Shown here: one piece after another, positions 25,382 to 33,071 of the stretch | Layout of the letters: each line of letters starts with the position of its first letter | How positions within the stretch are numbered: position 1 is the stretch's first letter | Assembly: GCA_963842355.1 (NCBI GenBank) | Contig: CAWJGC010000012.1 | Location: 124,001-188,000 of the forward strand | Direction: 5' to 3' | Source of the DNA: JASHPR01 sp963842355 | GTDB taxonomy: Bacteria; Actinomycetota; Actinomycetes; Streptosporangiales; Streptosporangiaceae | Length of the DNA: 64,000 nucleotides | Made by a program: the position numbers and the translations under genes | The notes under the pieces: model-generated | Told to the model about the DNA's origin: nothing | What the model saw: only the letters and a program-made list of their open reading frames with translations | The model's database searches: none

Positions 25382-25863
25382 CTGGATGGCTGGCTCTCGC
25401 CGACCGTCGCCGAGTCGGCGCGCCACGACGCGAGCTCGGGCTGCGGGAACTTGGCGTACCTGCGCTTCAGCCAGATCCCGTAGGAGTTGCCCTCCTGCAG
25501 GTGCTTGATCAGCACCTTGCGGGCGTACTCGTCCTCCCGGCCGGGCGGGATCTCGAAATGGATCTTGAGGAACGCGTTGGTGTAGCGGTCGAAGACGGCG
25601 GGGACCCCGTCCTCGTACATCAGGTGGATGTCCTCCAGCCAGTTGATGTCCTCGCCCGGCGTCGCGGCGATCAGGTCCACGTCGTCGACCAGGGACGGGT
25701 CGAACTGGTAGGGGAACGTCCGCCCGGTCAGTTCCTCGGTGTCGATGCCGATCTTCGTGGACAGGTGCGGCCCGGCGCCGCCGGCGGAGAGGTCGCCCGT
25801 GGTGAGGTCGCCCGTGGTGAGGTCGCCCGTGGTGAGGTCGCCCGTGGTGAGGTCATCAGCCAT
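25378..25863 (-). CDS. Unrecognised 161-residue protein at the end of the N-methylglutamate synthase operon
   Basis: I do not recognise the family. The N-terminus carries four TTGDL repeats encoded by a 15-bp tandem repeat. The body is soluble and conserved-looking: IGIDTEELTGRTFPYQFDPSLVDDVDLI, an acidic NWLEDIHLMYEDGVPAVFDRY segment, IHFEIPPGREDEYARKVLIKHLQEGNSYGIWLKRRYAKFPQPEL. No membrane helix, cysteine cluster or cofactor motif is seen. The ATG overlaps the 3' end of the FMN-subunit gene by eight bases, so it is coupled to it and is probably an accessory subunit or assembly factor. Confidence 0.7.
   Translation of the reverse strand: MADDLTTGDLTTGDLTTGDLTTGDLSAGGAGPHLSTKIGIDTEELTGRTFPYQFDPSLVDDVDLIAATPGEDINWLEDIHLMYEDGVPAVFDRYTNAFLKIHFEIPPGREDEYARKVLIKHLQEGNSYGIWLKRRYAKFPQPELASWRADSATVGESQPSS
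25791..25850. repeat. 15-bp tandem repeat, four units, in coding sequence
   Basis: The unit GGTCGCCCGTGGTGA is repeated exactly four times and encodes the TTGDL pentapeptides at the N-terminus of the 161-residue protein. Exact identity of the units suggests recent expansion. Confidence 0.8.
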
Positions 25864-27271
25864 TGCGCGGTCCGCCCATGCCGTCGTTCGCGATCTGCTT
25901 CTCCAGCAGCGCCTTGATCTCGGCCAGCGCGCGCTCCTCGGTCTGCCCCGGGATGTAGGTGGTCCCGGCCAGCGGGACCTTGGCCATCGCCGAGGCTTCC
26001 ACGGTCAGCGCGCACAGGTCCTCGGGCTCGAGGCTGTGCACGTCGGTCTTGCCGCACGCCCGCGCGAACATCTGCGCCTCGAGCGTGAGCGTGTGCAGGA
26101 AGTTGTAGACGCGCTCGGCGGCCTCGTCCACCCGCAGCCGCTTGCGCAGTTCCGGGTCCTGGGTGGTGATGCCGACCGGGCAGCGGCCGGTGTGGCAGTG
26201 GTAGCACCGGCCGGCCGGGACACCGACCGTGCCCTCGTAGTCGGTGACGCCGGGGATCTCCTTGTTGCAGTTCAGGGCCATCAGCGCCGAGTGGCCGATC
26301 GCCACCGCCTTCGCGCCGAGGGCCAGGCACTTGGCCACGTCGGCCCCGTTGCGGATGCCGCCGGCCACGACCAGGTCGATCTCGTCGGCCAGCCCGACGT
26401 CCTCCAGCGCGCGGCGCGCCTCCGGGATCGCCGCCATCAGCGGGATGCCGGTCTCCTCGGCCGCGATGTGCGGCCCGGCCCCGGTGCCGCCCTCGGCGCC
26501 GTCGAGGTAGATGGTGTCCGGGCCGCACTTGGCCGCCATGCGGACATCGTCGTAGACCCGCGCGGCGCCCAGCTTGAGCTGGATCGGCACCTGGTAGTCG
26601 GTGGCCTCGCGGATCTCCTGGACCTTCAGCGACAGGTCGTCGGGGCCGAGCCAGTCCGGGTGGCGGGCCGGGCTGCGCTGGTCGATCCCGGCGGGCAGCG
26701 AGCGCATCTCGGCCACCTGCTCGGTCACTTTCTGCCCCATCAGGTGGCCGCCCAGCCCCACCTTGCAGCCCTGGCCGATGAAGAACTCCACGCCGTCGGC
26801 GAGCATCAGGTGGTGCGGGTTGAACCCGTAACGGCTCTGGATGACCTGGTAGAACCACTTGGTGGACAGGTCACGCTCGGGCGGGATCATCCCGCCCTCG
26901 CCGGAACAGGTCGCGGTCCCGGCCATCGAGGCGCCCTTGGCCAGCGCCATCTTGGCCTCGAGCGACAGCGCCCCGAAGCTCATCCCGGTGATGTAGACCG
27001 GGATGTCAAGCTCGAGCGGGCGGGCGGCGAAGCGCGCGCCGAGCACGGTCTTGGTCTCGCACTTCTCCCGGTAACCCTCGATCACGAACCGGGTCAGCGT
27101 GCCGGGCAGGAACATCAGCTCGTCCCAGTGCGGGATCCGCTTGAACATCGAGAACCCGCGCATCCGGTACCGGCCCAGCTCGGACTTCACGTGGATGTCG
27201 TTGATGACTTCGGGCGTGAAGATGCTGCTGTGTCCGAGGACCGACCGGGCGCCGTCTTCGTTCTGGCTCAT
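25856..27271 (-). CDS. mgsC: FMN-binding glutamate synthase-like subunit (N-methylglutamate synthase subunit C)
   Basis: A 471-residue protein matching the FMN/[Fe-S] synthase domain of glutamate synthase as a separate polypeptide. It has YITGMSFGALSLEAKMALAKGASMAGTATCSGEGGM, the TIYLDGAEGGTGAGP loop, GGIRNGADVAKCLALGAKAVAIG for FMN phosphate, and the cysteine cluster C-Y-H-C-H-T-G-R-C-P for the iron-sulphur centre (about 385-395). In N-methylglutamate synthase it would transfer the amine from gamma-glutamylmethylamide to 2-oxoglutarate. It is third in a leftward operon after the amidotransferase and GXGXG subunits (14-bp gap). Substrate is inferred from context. Confidence 0.85.
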   Translation of the reverse strand: MSQNEDGARSVLGHSSIFTPEVINDIHVKSELGRYRMRGFSMFKRIPHWDELMFLPGTLTRFVIEGYREKCETKTVLGARFAARPLELDIPVYITGMSFGALSLEAKMALAKGASMAGTATCSGEGGMIPPERDLSTKWFYQVIQSRYGFNPHHLMLADGVEFFIGQGCKVGLGGHLMGQKVTEQVAEMRSLPAGIDQRSPARHPDWLGPDDLSLKVQEIREATDYQVPIQLKLGAARVYDDVRMAAKCGPDTIYLDGAEGGTGAGPHIAAEETGIPLMAAIPEARRALEDVGLADEIDLVVAGGIRNGADVAKCLALGAKAVAIGHSALMALNCNKEIPGVTDYEGTVGVPAGRCYHCHTGRCPVGITTQDPELRKRLRVDEAAERVYNFLHTLTLEAQMFARACGKTDVHSLEPEDLCALTVEASAMAKVPLAGTTYIPGQTEERALAEIKALLEKQIANDGMGGPRNG

Positions 27272-27286
27272 GAATGATCCCGGGGG

Positions 27287-28069
27287 TCAGAGGACGAGCT
27301 TGCGCTCGGCCGGCTCGAGGTTGTCATAGTTCCAGAGCTTCTGGCCGCAGACGAACTTCCGGAACGAGGCATTCGGCTCCATCCCGTAGATCCGCAGCTT
27401 GCGCGCGAGGAACTCGTCGTCGTCGGAGGTGAGTTCCGCCTCCACGCAGTCCACGCCGAGCGAGGCGACCTTCCCGCCCACGTAGATCGCGCCGTCGTAC
27501 ATGGAGTCGCCGAGCCCGCTGCCCACGTTGCCGCAGATGATCTGCCGGCCGCGCTGCAGCATGAAACCGGTCATGAGCCCTGCGTCCCCGCCGACCAGGA
27601 TCGTGCCGCCCTTCTGGTCGATGCCGGTGCGGGCGCCGACGTCGCCGCGCACCACCACGTCGCCGCCGCGCAGGGCGGCGCCGGCCAGCGAGCCCGCGTT
27701 CTTGTCGATCACGAGCACGCCGGACATCATGTTCTCCGCCACCGACCAGCCGACCCGCCCGGTGACCCGGATCTCCGGCCCGTCGATCAGGCCGCAGCCG
27801 AAGTAGCCGAGGCTGCCGTTGATGGTGATCCGGCACCGGGCCAGGATGCCGACCGCTATCGAGTGCTTGGCGCCCGGGTTCAGGATGCGGACGTCGGTGA
27901 TCTGCTCGGCGTAGATCAGGCGGCGCAGTTCCAGGTTGATCTGGCGGGTGGTCAGGCCGGCGGCGTCGAAGACCGCCGTCCGGCCGCTGCCCTCGCCCTC
28001 GATGACGGCCGTTCCCGGAGCCCGGGCGTGCGGCTCGGCCAGCCCGCGCGCGTCGTAGCTGATCTTCAT
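27287..28069 (-). CDS. mgsB: GXGXG-domain subunit (N-methylglutamate synthase subunit B)
   Basis: A 260-residue protein made of the C-terminal GXGXG beta-helix of glutamate synthase: repeated coils such as ITINGSLGYFGCGLIDGPEIRVTG, VVVRGDVGARTGIDQKGGTILVGGDAGLMTGFMLQRG and IICGNVGSGLGDSMYDGAIYVGG. It has no catalytic site of its own and acts as a structural subunit. ATG 28069 overlaps the amidotransferase stop (ATGA), favouring this start over ATG 28078, which would add three residues. Confidence 0.85.
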   Translation of the reverse strand: MKISYDARGLAEPHARAPGTAVIEGEGSGRTAVFDAAGLTTRQINLELRRLIYAEQITDVRILNPGAKHSIAVGILARCRITINGSLGYFGCGLIDGPEIRVTGRVGWSVAENMMSGVLVIDKNAGSLAGAALRGGDVVVRGDVGARTGIDQKGGTILVGGDAGLMTGFMLQRGRQIICGNVGSGLGDSMYDGAIYVGGKVASLGVDCVEAELTSDDDEFLARKLRIYGMEPNASFRKFVCGQKLWNYDNLEPAERKLVL

Positions 28070-28995
28070 AGGTGCCATACCAGGACCTCGCGCTCGTACG
28101 GGTCGTAGGTATCGATCTCGCGGCCGACCACGGCGCGGATCGCGACCTCCTCGGAGGCCATCGCGACCAGTTCCGGCGACTCGTAGAGGACCAGCGGCTT
28201 GGCGGCCATCTCGTCCTTGGCCACCCCGAGCGCGTCGCCGGTGACGACCATGTAGGTGAACACCCCGTCCAGCTCGTCCAGGCTCTGCTTCATCGCGGTC
28301 TCCAGCGTGAGCCCGTCGTCCATCTTCTGCGCCAGGTAGACGGCGATGATCTCGGAGTCGCACTCGGACTGGAACCGGTGGCCCATCCGCTCCAGGCGGC
28401 GGCGCCACATGTGGTAGTTCGTGAGCTGGCCGTTGTGCACCACCGCGATGTCGGAGAACGGGTAGGCCCAGTAGGGGTGGGCGCCGGAGATGTCCACGTC
28501 CGACTCGGTGGCCATCCGGACGTGGCCGATCGCGTGCGTCCCGGTGAACCCGTTCAGCCGGTACCGCTCGGCGACGCTCTCGGCGTCGCTCAGGTCCTTG
28601 ATGATCTCGAGCGAGTGGCCCAGGGACAGCACCTCGCAGCCCGGCACGTCCTCGACGTAGTCGGCGAGCGGCTTCAGGTCTCCGTGGTAGCGGAACTTCA
28701 CCCGGTAGGCGTACTCCTGCTCGCCGTGGATCACGTCCACCATCGCGCCGATCTTGGCCAGCCGGTGCTCGATCTCGTTGCGGTGCCGCTCCAGCCGGTC
28801 GGCCCAGCCGAAGTCGCGGACCTCGTTCGGGTCGGCCAGCTTGATCCTCATCACGAACAGATCGTCGGGCGGGCCGTAGAGCGCGAACCCGCTGGAGTCC
28901 GGGCCGCGGTGCTTCATCGACTGAAGCATCCGGGTGATCTCGCTGCCGATGTCGCCGGGCCCGTCCCGGTGGATGATGCCAGCTATGCCGCACAT
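28066..28995 (-). CDS. mgsA: Class II glutamine amidotransferase subunit (N-methylglutamate synthase subunit A)
   Basis: A 309-residue Ntn-hydrolase. The catalytic Cys is residue 2 (MCGIAGIIH), exposed after Met removal, with the class II landmarks MKHRGPDSSGFALY, GHVRMATES and HNGQLTNY. It would release the amine from the gamma-amide of the glutamyl donor and pass it to the FMN subunit. It lies 57 bases downstream of the ligase gene and is coupled by ATGA to the GXGXG gene. The three split subunits follow the order known for N-methylglutamate synthase. Confidence 0.88.
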   Translation of the reverse strand: MCGIAGIIHRDGPGDIGSEITRMLQSMKHRGPDSSGFALYGPPDDLFVMRIKLADPNEVRDFGWADRLERHRNEIEHRLAKIGAMVDVIHGEQEYAYRVKFRYHGDLKPLADYVEDVPGCEVLSLGHSLEIIKDLSDAESVAERYRLNGFTGTHAIGHVRMATESDVDISGAHPYWAYPFSDIAVVHNGQLTNYHMWRRRLERMGHRFQSECDSEIIAVYLAQKMDDGLTLETAMKQSLDELDGVFTYMVVTGDALGVAKDEMAAKPLVLYESPELVAMASEEVAIRAVVGREIDTYDPYEREVLVWHL

Positions 28996-29052
28996 GTCGT
29001 GGCCCCTCTCGCTCCCCGATACGGCCGCTACGGGTTATGGCTGCTGCGGTAC

Positions 29053-30450
29053 TCAGGGCAGGATGTCGAGGTACTCGCCCAGGTCCCAGTCGGAGACCGT
29101 CGCGCAGTAGCGCTCCCACTCGTCGGTCTTGTAGTGGTGGAACACCCGGTACATCTCGCCCGGCAGCGCATCCTTGATCACCTCGTCCTTGGCCAGCGCC
29201 GCCAGCGCATCGCCGAGGGTCATCGGGACCTTCTTGACGTCCTTGCCGCCGGCGATGGCCTCGTAGATGTTGCGTTCCTCGGGCGGTCCCGGGTCCAGGC
29301 CGCGCTGGATGCCGTCGGCCATCGCCTTGATCATCGCCGCGAACGACAGGTACGGGTTGACCGCGGAGTCCACGGACCGGTACTCGAACCGGCCCGGGGC
29401 GCTGACCCGCATCGCCGTGGTCCGGTTCTGGAACCCCCAGTCGGCGTACAGCGGCGCCCAGAAGCCGGTGTCCCAGAACCGCCGGTAGGAGTTGACGGTC
29501 GGCGCCGTGATGCAGGTGAGCGCGCCCAGGTGGTCCAGGACGCCGCCGATCGCGTTCAGCCCGAGCTTGCTCGGCAGCCGCGGGTTGTCGGTGTCGGGCA
29601 GGAACATGTTCTCGTCGCCCTGCCACAGCGAGATGTTGTGGTGGCAGCCGTTCGCCGACACGCCCATGAACGGCTTGGGCATGAAGCACGGGTACGCGCC
29701 GAGCTCACGGCCCACCTGCCGGCAAATCTGCCGGTAGGTGGTGAGCCGGTCGGCGGTGCGCTCGGCCCGGTCGAACATCCAGTTCAGCTCGAGCTGGCCC
29801 GGGGCGTCCTCGTGGTCGCCCTGGATCATGTCCAGGCCCATGGCCTTGCCGTACTCCATGACCTTGTGGATCAGCGGCTGCAACTCGGCGAACTGGTCGA
29901 TGTGGTAGCAGTACGGCTTGGTCTTGCCGTCGACCGACGGCGTTCCGTCGGGGTTCAGCTTGAGCCACATCATCTCGGGCTCGGTGCCGACCCGCAGGTG
30001 CAGCCCGGTCTCGGCCTCGAACGCCTCGTGGATCCGGCGCAGGTTGCCGCGGCAGTCGGAGGTCAGGTAGCCGCCCGGGTCGACCTCCTCCTCGCGGTTG
30101 CGGAACAGGGTGCAGAACACCCGGGCCGTCTTCGGGTCCCACGGAAGCTGGCAGAACGTGTCCACGTCGGGCAGGCCGACGAGCTCCCACGCCTCCGGCC
30201 CGTACCCTATGTACTGGCCGTGCCGGTCGGTGAACAGGTTCGCCGTGGAGCCGTAGACGAGCTGGAAACCCCGGTCGGCGATCCGCTCCCAGTGATCAGC
30301 CGGCACCCCCTTGCCCATGATCCGCCCGGTGACCGAGACGAACTGGTAATAGACGTAGGTGATGCCCTTGGCGTCGATCTCGGCCCGGACGCGCTCGATC
30401 CCCTCGGCGCGCCCGTCGGAGTCAGTGAACCGTTCGAGATCGGTGCTCAC
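29053..30450 (-). CDS. gmaS: Gamma-glutamylmethylamide synthetase-like ligase (GlnT-type glutamine synthetase)
   Basis: A 465-residue GS-fold ligase that would join methylamine (or a similar amine) to the gamma-carboxyl of glutamate with ATP. Visible landmarks are HEDAPGQLELNW (metal/glutamate), SANGCHHNISLWQ, NSYRRFWDTGFWAPLYADWGFQNRT and RFEYRSVDSAVNPYL. I chose GTG 30450 because GGGAGG lies 4-9 bases upstream; longer readings would run into the divergent promoter. It heads the leftward operon with mgsABC, the context that points to gamma-glutamylmethylamide rather than glutamine synthesis. A paralogue lies at 294. Confidence 0.85.
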   Translation of the reverse strand: MSTDLERFTDSDGRAEGIERVRAEIDAKGITYVYYQFVSVTGRIMGKGVPADHWERIADRGFQLVYGSTANLFTDRHGQYIGYGPEAWELVGLPDVDTFCQLPWDPKTARVFCTLFRNREEEVDPGGYLTSDCRGNLRRIHEAFEAETGLHLRVGTEPEMMWLKLNPDGTPSVDGKTKPYCYHIDQFAELQPLIHKVMEYGKAMGLDMIQGDHEDAPGQLELNWMFDRAERTADRLTTYRQICRQVGRELGAYPCFMPKPFMGVSANGCHHNISLWQGDENMFLPDTDNPRLPSKLGLNAIGGVLDHLGALTCITAPTVNSYRRFWDTGFWAPLYADWGFQNRTTAMRVSAPGRFEYRSVDSAVNPYLSFAAMIKAMADGIQRGLDPGPPEERNIYEAIAGGKDVKKVPMTLGDALAALAKDEVIKDALPGEMYRVFHHYKTDEWERYCATVSDWDLGEYLDILP

Positions 30451-30486
30451 GAGGCCTCCCGGGGCGGCAACATGCCTGGACGTCAA

Positions 30487-30522
30487 TTTACGGACAGTAA
30501 ACCCCGTATCATGGGACGATAC
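30487..30522. promoter_or_regulatory. Two inverted repeats in the divergent gmaS/XRE promoter region
   Basis: TTTAC-N5-GTAAA (30487-30501) and GTATC-N7-GATAC (30506-30522) sit 36-72 bases from the gmaS start and about 90-120 bases from the XRE start. They are probable operator(s) for the adjacent XRE-cupin regulator. TTTAC-N6-TAAAC also loosely resembles a GlnR half-site pair, so nitrogen control is an alternative. Confidence 0.45.
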
Positions 30523-30608
30523 AACACCCAGCCCGGCTCTGGTTCGCCGGAGACCGCACGCGAGACCGGCGGTTCCCGAGTGCGGCGCGGGGGAGGACAC
30601 TGGGAACG

Positions 30609-31358
30609 ATGACGCAGTTGACGAGCCTCGCCGGCGACCCGGCCGAGGGCGACCCCGGCGAGGCTGGCACGCTCGGGACCGGCCCCCCGACGTTGCGTTC
30701 CGGCTCTTCCGGGTCTTCGGGGTCTTCGGGGTCTTCGGGGTCTTCGGAATCGCTGGCGCCCAGGCCGGGGCAGGCGGGCGCGCTCGAGGAGGCGCTCGGC
30801 GCGGTCATCGCCGAGCGGGTACGCGAGTTCCGGCTGCTGCTGGGGCTGACGGTCGGGCATCTCGCGGAGCTGACCGGCCTGTCCAAGGGCATGCTGTCCA
30901 AGATTGAGAACGCGCAGGCCTCGCCCAGTCTGGCCACGCTGGCGCGGCTCTCCGAGGCGCTGAAGGTCCCGGTCACCGCGTTCTTCCGGGGGCTGAACGA
31001 GGAACAGGACGTCCTGGTGGTCAAGGCCGGCCGGGGGCTGGACATCCAGCACAAGAACTCGGGCCCGGGGCATCGCTACCAGTCGCTGGGCACCATGCGC
31101 GCGCCGCACAACTCGCTGGAGACCCTGCTGGTCACGCTCACCGAGCGGGCCGACACGTTCCCGCTCTACCAGCACTCGGGCACCGAGTTCCTCTACATGA
31201 TCTCCGGCCGTCTGGAGTACCTCTACGGGAGTTCCCGTTACCTGCTGGAACCCGGCGACGCCATGCAGTTCGTCGGCGAAGTGCCGCACGGGCCGAACGC
31301 GCTGATCGACCTGCCGATACAGTTCATCTCGGTCAAGTCCATCCAGCCGGCCGGCTGA
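30609..31358 (+). CDS. XRE-family regulator with C-terminal cupin domain
   Basis: A 249-residue regulator. A low-complexity N-terminus with Ser-Ser-Gly repeats (9-bp DNA units) precedes the helix-turn-helix LLLGLTVGHLAELTGLSKGMLSKIENAQASPSLATLARLSEAL (about 78-120). A cupin barrel follows (PLYQHSGTEFLYMISGRLEYLYG...YLLEPGDAMQFVGEVPHGP). Such regulators sense small amines or amino acids through the cupin. Placed between the divergent gmaS-mgs and sox-type operons, it probably controls both. Confidence 0.85.
   Translation: MTQLTSLAGDPAEGDPGEAGTLGTGPPTLRSGSSGSSGSSGSSGSSESLAPRPGQAGALEEALGAVIAERVREFRLLLGLTVGHLAELTGLSKGMLSKIENAQASPSLATLARLSEALKVPVTAFFRGLNEEQDVLVVKAGRGLDIQHKNSGPGHRYQSLGTMRAPHNSLETLLVTLTERADTFPLYQHSGTEFLYMISGRLEYLYGSSRYLLEPGDAMQFVGEVPHGPNALIDLPIQFISVKSIQPAG
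30711..30746. repeat. 9-bp tandem repeat (GGGTCTTCG) in the XRE-cupin gene
   Basis: Four exact units, with a variant unit before them, encode the Ser-Ser-Gly linker ahead of the DNA-binding domain. Changes in unit number stay in frame. Confidence 0.7.
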
Positions 31359-31508
31359 GCGGCCCGGGCCGGGCGCCCGTCGTCGCGCGTTTCCTCTCGG
31401 TGGACAGAGTTTCATTGCTGGCGTAGCCTTGGCCTTGGGGGGACATTTCGGTTACCCCGTGGTTCTCATCGTGATACCCCAACGCGTGCGCGGCGGAGGC
31501 GATTACAG

Positions 31509-32810
31509 GTGGTCACGAACGGAGGCCGGCCGTCCCGGCCGCCCGGGGGCCGCGCCGCGTATCCCGCCAGGTACTCCGCGCTCGGCCTGATCCGCCGCGG
31601 CCTGACCCACGAGGAATGGCCTCCCGCCTGGCGCGCTCATCCCCTGAAGGGCAGCTACGACGTCGTGATCGTCGGCGGCGGCGTGCACGGCCTGGCCACC
31701 GCGTACTACCTCGCCGCCAACCACGGCATCACCGACGTGGCCGTGCTGGACAAGGGGTACATGGGGTCGGGCGGCTCGGGCCGCAACACCGCGATCCTGC
31801 GGTCGAACTACCTCACCCCCGAGGGCGTCAGGTTCTACGACCGCTCGATCCAGCTCTACCGGACGCTGGCCGCCGACCTGGACTACAACGTGATGTTCTC
31901 GCGGCGCGGCCACCTGACGCTCGCGCACAACGACTCGTCGCTGCGCACGATGCGCTGGCGCGCCGAGGTGAACAAGGCCGAGGGCGTCGACTCCGAGGTG
32001 ATCGGCCCGGCCGAGATCAAGCGCCTGGCCCCGTTCCTCGACGTCAGCACCGAGGCCAGGTACCCGGTACTCGGCGCGCTGTGGCATCCCCCGGGCGGCA
32101 TCATCCGGCACGACGCCGTGGTGTGGGGGTACGCACGCGGAGCGGACGCCCGCGGGGTGCACATCCACCAGAACACCGAGGTCACCGGCATCGACGTGGC
32201 GGACGGGCGGGTCCGGGGGGTGCGGACGAACCGCGGCGGCATCGCGACCCGCGTGGTGCTCAACGCGACCGCGGGCTGGTCCACGCTGATCTCCGACATG
32301 GCCGGGGTGGCCCTGCCGATCACCACGTCGCCGCTGCAGGCCGCGGTCACCGAGCCGGTGAAGCCGTTCCTGTCCCCGGTGATCGTGTCCGGCACGCTGC
32401 ACGTCTACATCAGCCAGACCGACCGCGGCGAGCTGGTGTTCGGCGCCAGCGTCGACCCGTTCACCTCGTACTCGATGCGCGGGTCGCTGGAGTTCATCGA
32501 GGGCCTGGCCGGGCACGTGCTGGAGCTGATGCCCGCGCTGGCCCAGGTGCGCCTGCTCCGGCAGTGGGCGGGCCTGTGCGACATGACGCCGGACTTCTCG
32601 CCGGTCATGGGGCCCACGCCGGTGGACGGGTTCCTGGTCGACGCCGGCTGGGGCACCTACGGGTTCAAGGCCGGCCCGGTATCCGGCGAGGCCATGGCGC
32701 AGTGCATCGCGACCGGGCGGACCCCGGAGATCATCGCCGCGTTCGGCCTGGACCGGTTCGGCGAGGGGACGCTGGTCGGCGAGAAGGGCGCGGCCGCCGT
32801 CGGCCACTAG
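31509..32810 (+). CDS. soxB: Sarcosine oxidase beta subunit-type FAD oxidoreductase (N-methylglutamate dehydrogenase-like)
   Basis: A 433-residue amine-oxidising flavoprotein of the DAO family, homologous to SoxB/MgdA. The FAD motif DVVIVGGGVHGLATAYYLA lies near residue 48, followed by GSGGSGRNTAILRSNYLTPEG and the C-terminal FAD-contact region GWGTYGFKAGPVSGEAMA. It oxidises the N-methyl group of a secondary amine. GTG 31509 follows a short 150-bp leader. First of four clustered subunits in the order B-D-A-G. Expected substrates are sarcosine or N-methylglutamate; the mgs/gmaS neighbours favour the latter. Confidence 0.85.
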   Translation: MVTNGGRPSRPPGGRAAYPARYSALGLIRRGLTHEEWPPAWRAHPLKGSYDVVIVGGGVHGLATAYYLAANHGITDVAVLDKGYMGSGGSGRNTAILRSNYLTPEGVRFYDRSIQLYRTLAADLDYNVMFSRRGHLTLAHNDSSLRTMRWRAEVNKAEGVDSEVIGPAEIKRLAPFLDVSTEARYPVLGALWHPPGGIIRHDAVVWGYARGADARGVHIHQNTEVTGIDVADGRVRGVRTNRGGIATRVVLNATAGWSTLISDMAGVALPITTSPLQAAVTEPVKPFLSPVIVSGTLHVYISQTDRGELVFGASVDPFTSYSMRGSLEFIEGLAGHVLELMPALAQVRLLRQWAGLCDMTPDFSPVMGPTPVDGFLVDAGWGTYGFKAGPVSGEAMAQCIATGRTPEIIAAFGLDRFGEGTLVGEKGAAAVGH

Positions 32811-32825
32811 ATCGCGAAAGGTTCG

Positions 32826-33071
32826 ATGATGATCCTGCTGCCGTGTGCCTGGTGCGGGCCCCGCGACGCCGGAGAGTTCCAGCACGTCGGCGAGGCGGCC
32901 GCGCGCCCCGACCCGCGGACCGCGAGCCCGCTCGAGTGGCGGGCCTACCTTTACCTGCGGGCCAACCCGTGCGGCTGGACCACCGAGACCTGGTACCACC
33001 GGATGGGCTGCCGCAGGTTCATCAGGGTCGAGCGGCACACCGAGACCAACGAGATCCGGTCCGCCTCATGA
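32826..33071 (+). CDS. soxD: Sarcosine oxidase delta subunit-type zinc protein
   Basis: An 81-residue subunit of the heterotetramer. CAWCGPRDAGEF near the N-terminus and the downstream H-R-M-G-C residues are the zinc-binding pattern of SoxD; EWRAYLYLRANPCGWTTETWYH is the family core. The ATG at 32826 begins MMILLPC. Its TGA overlaps the ATG of the alpha subunit (ATGA), fixing stoichiometric translation. Confidence 0.85.
   Translation: MMILLPCAWCGPRDAGEFQHVGEAAARPDPRTASPLEWRAYLYLRANPCGWTTETWYHRMGCRRFIRVERHTETNEIRSAS

Noticed and set aside
27287..29689. An 800-codon minus-strand open frame over mgsB, mgsA and gmaS
   Set aside because: Only the last ~260 codons (mgsB) are real. The rest is Arg/Gly-rich shadow of mgsA and gmaS.
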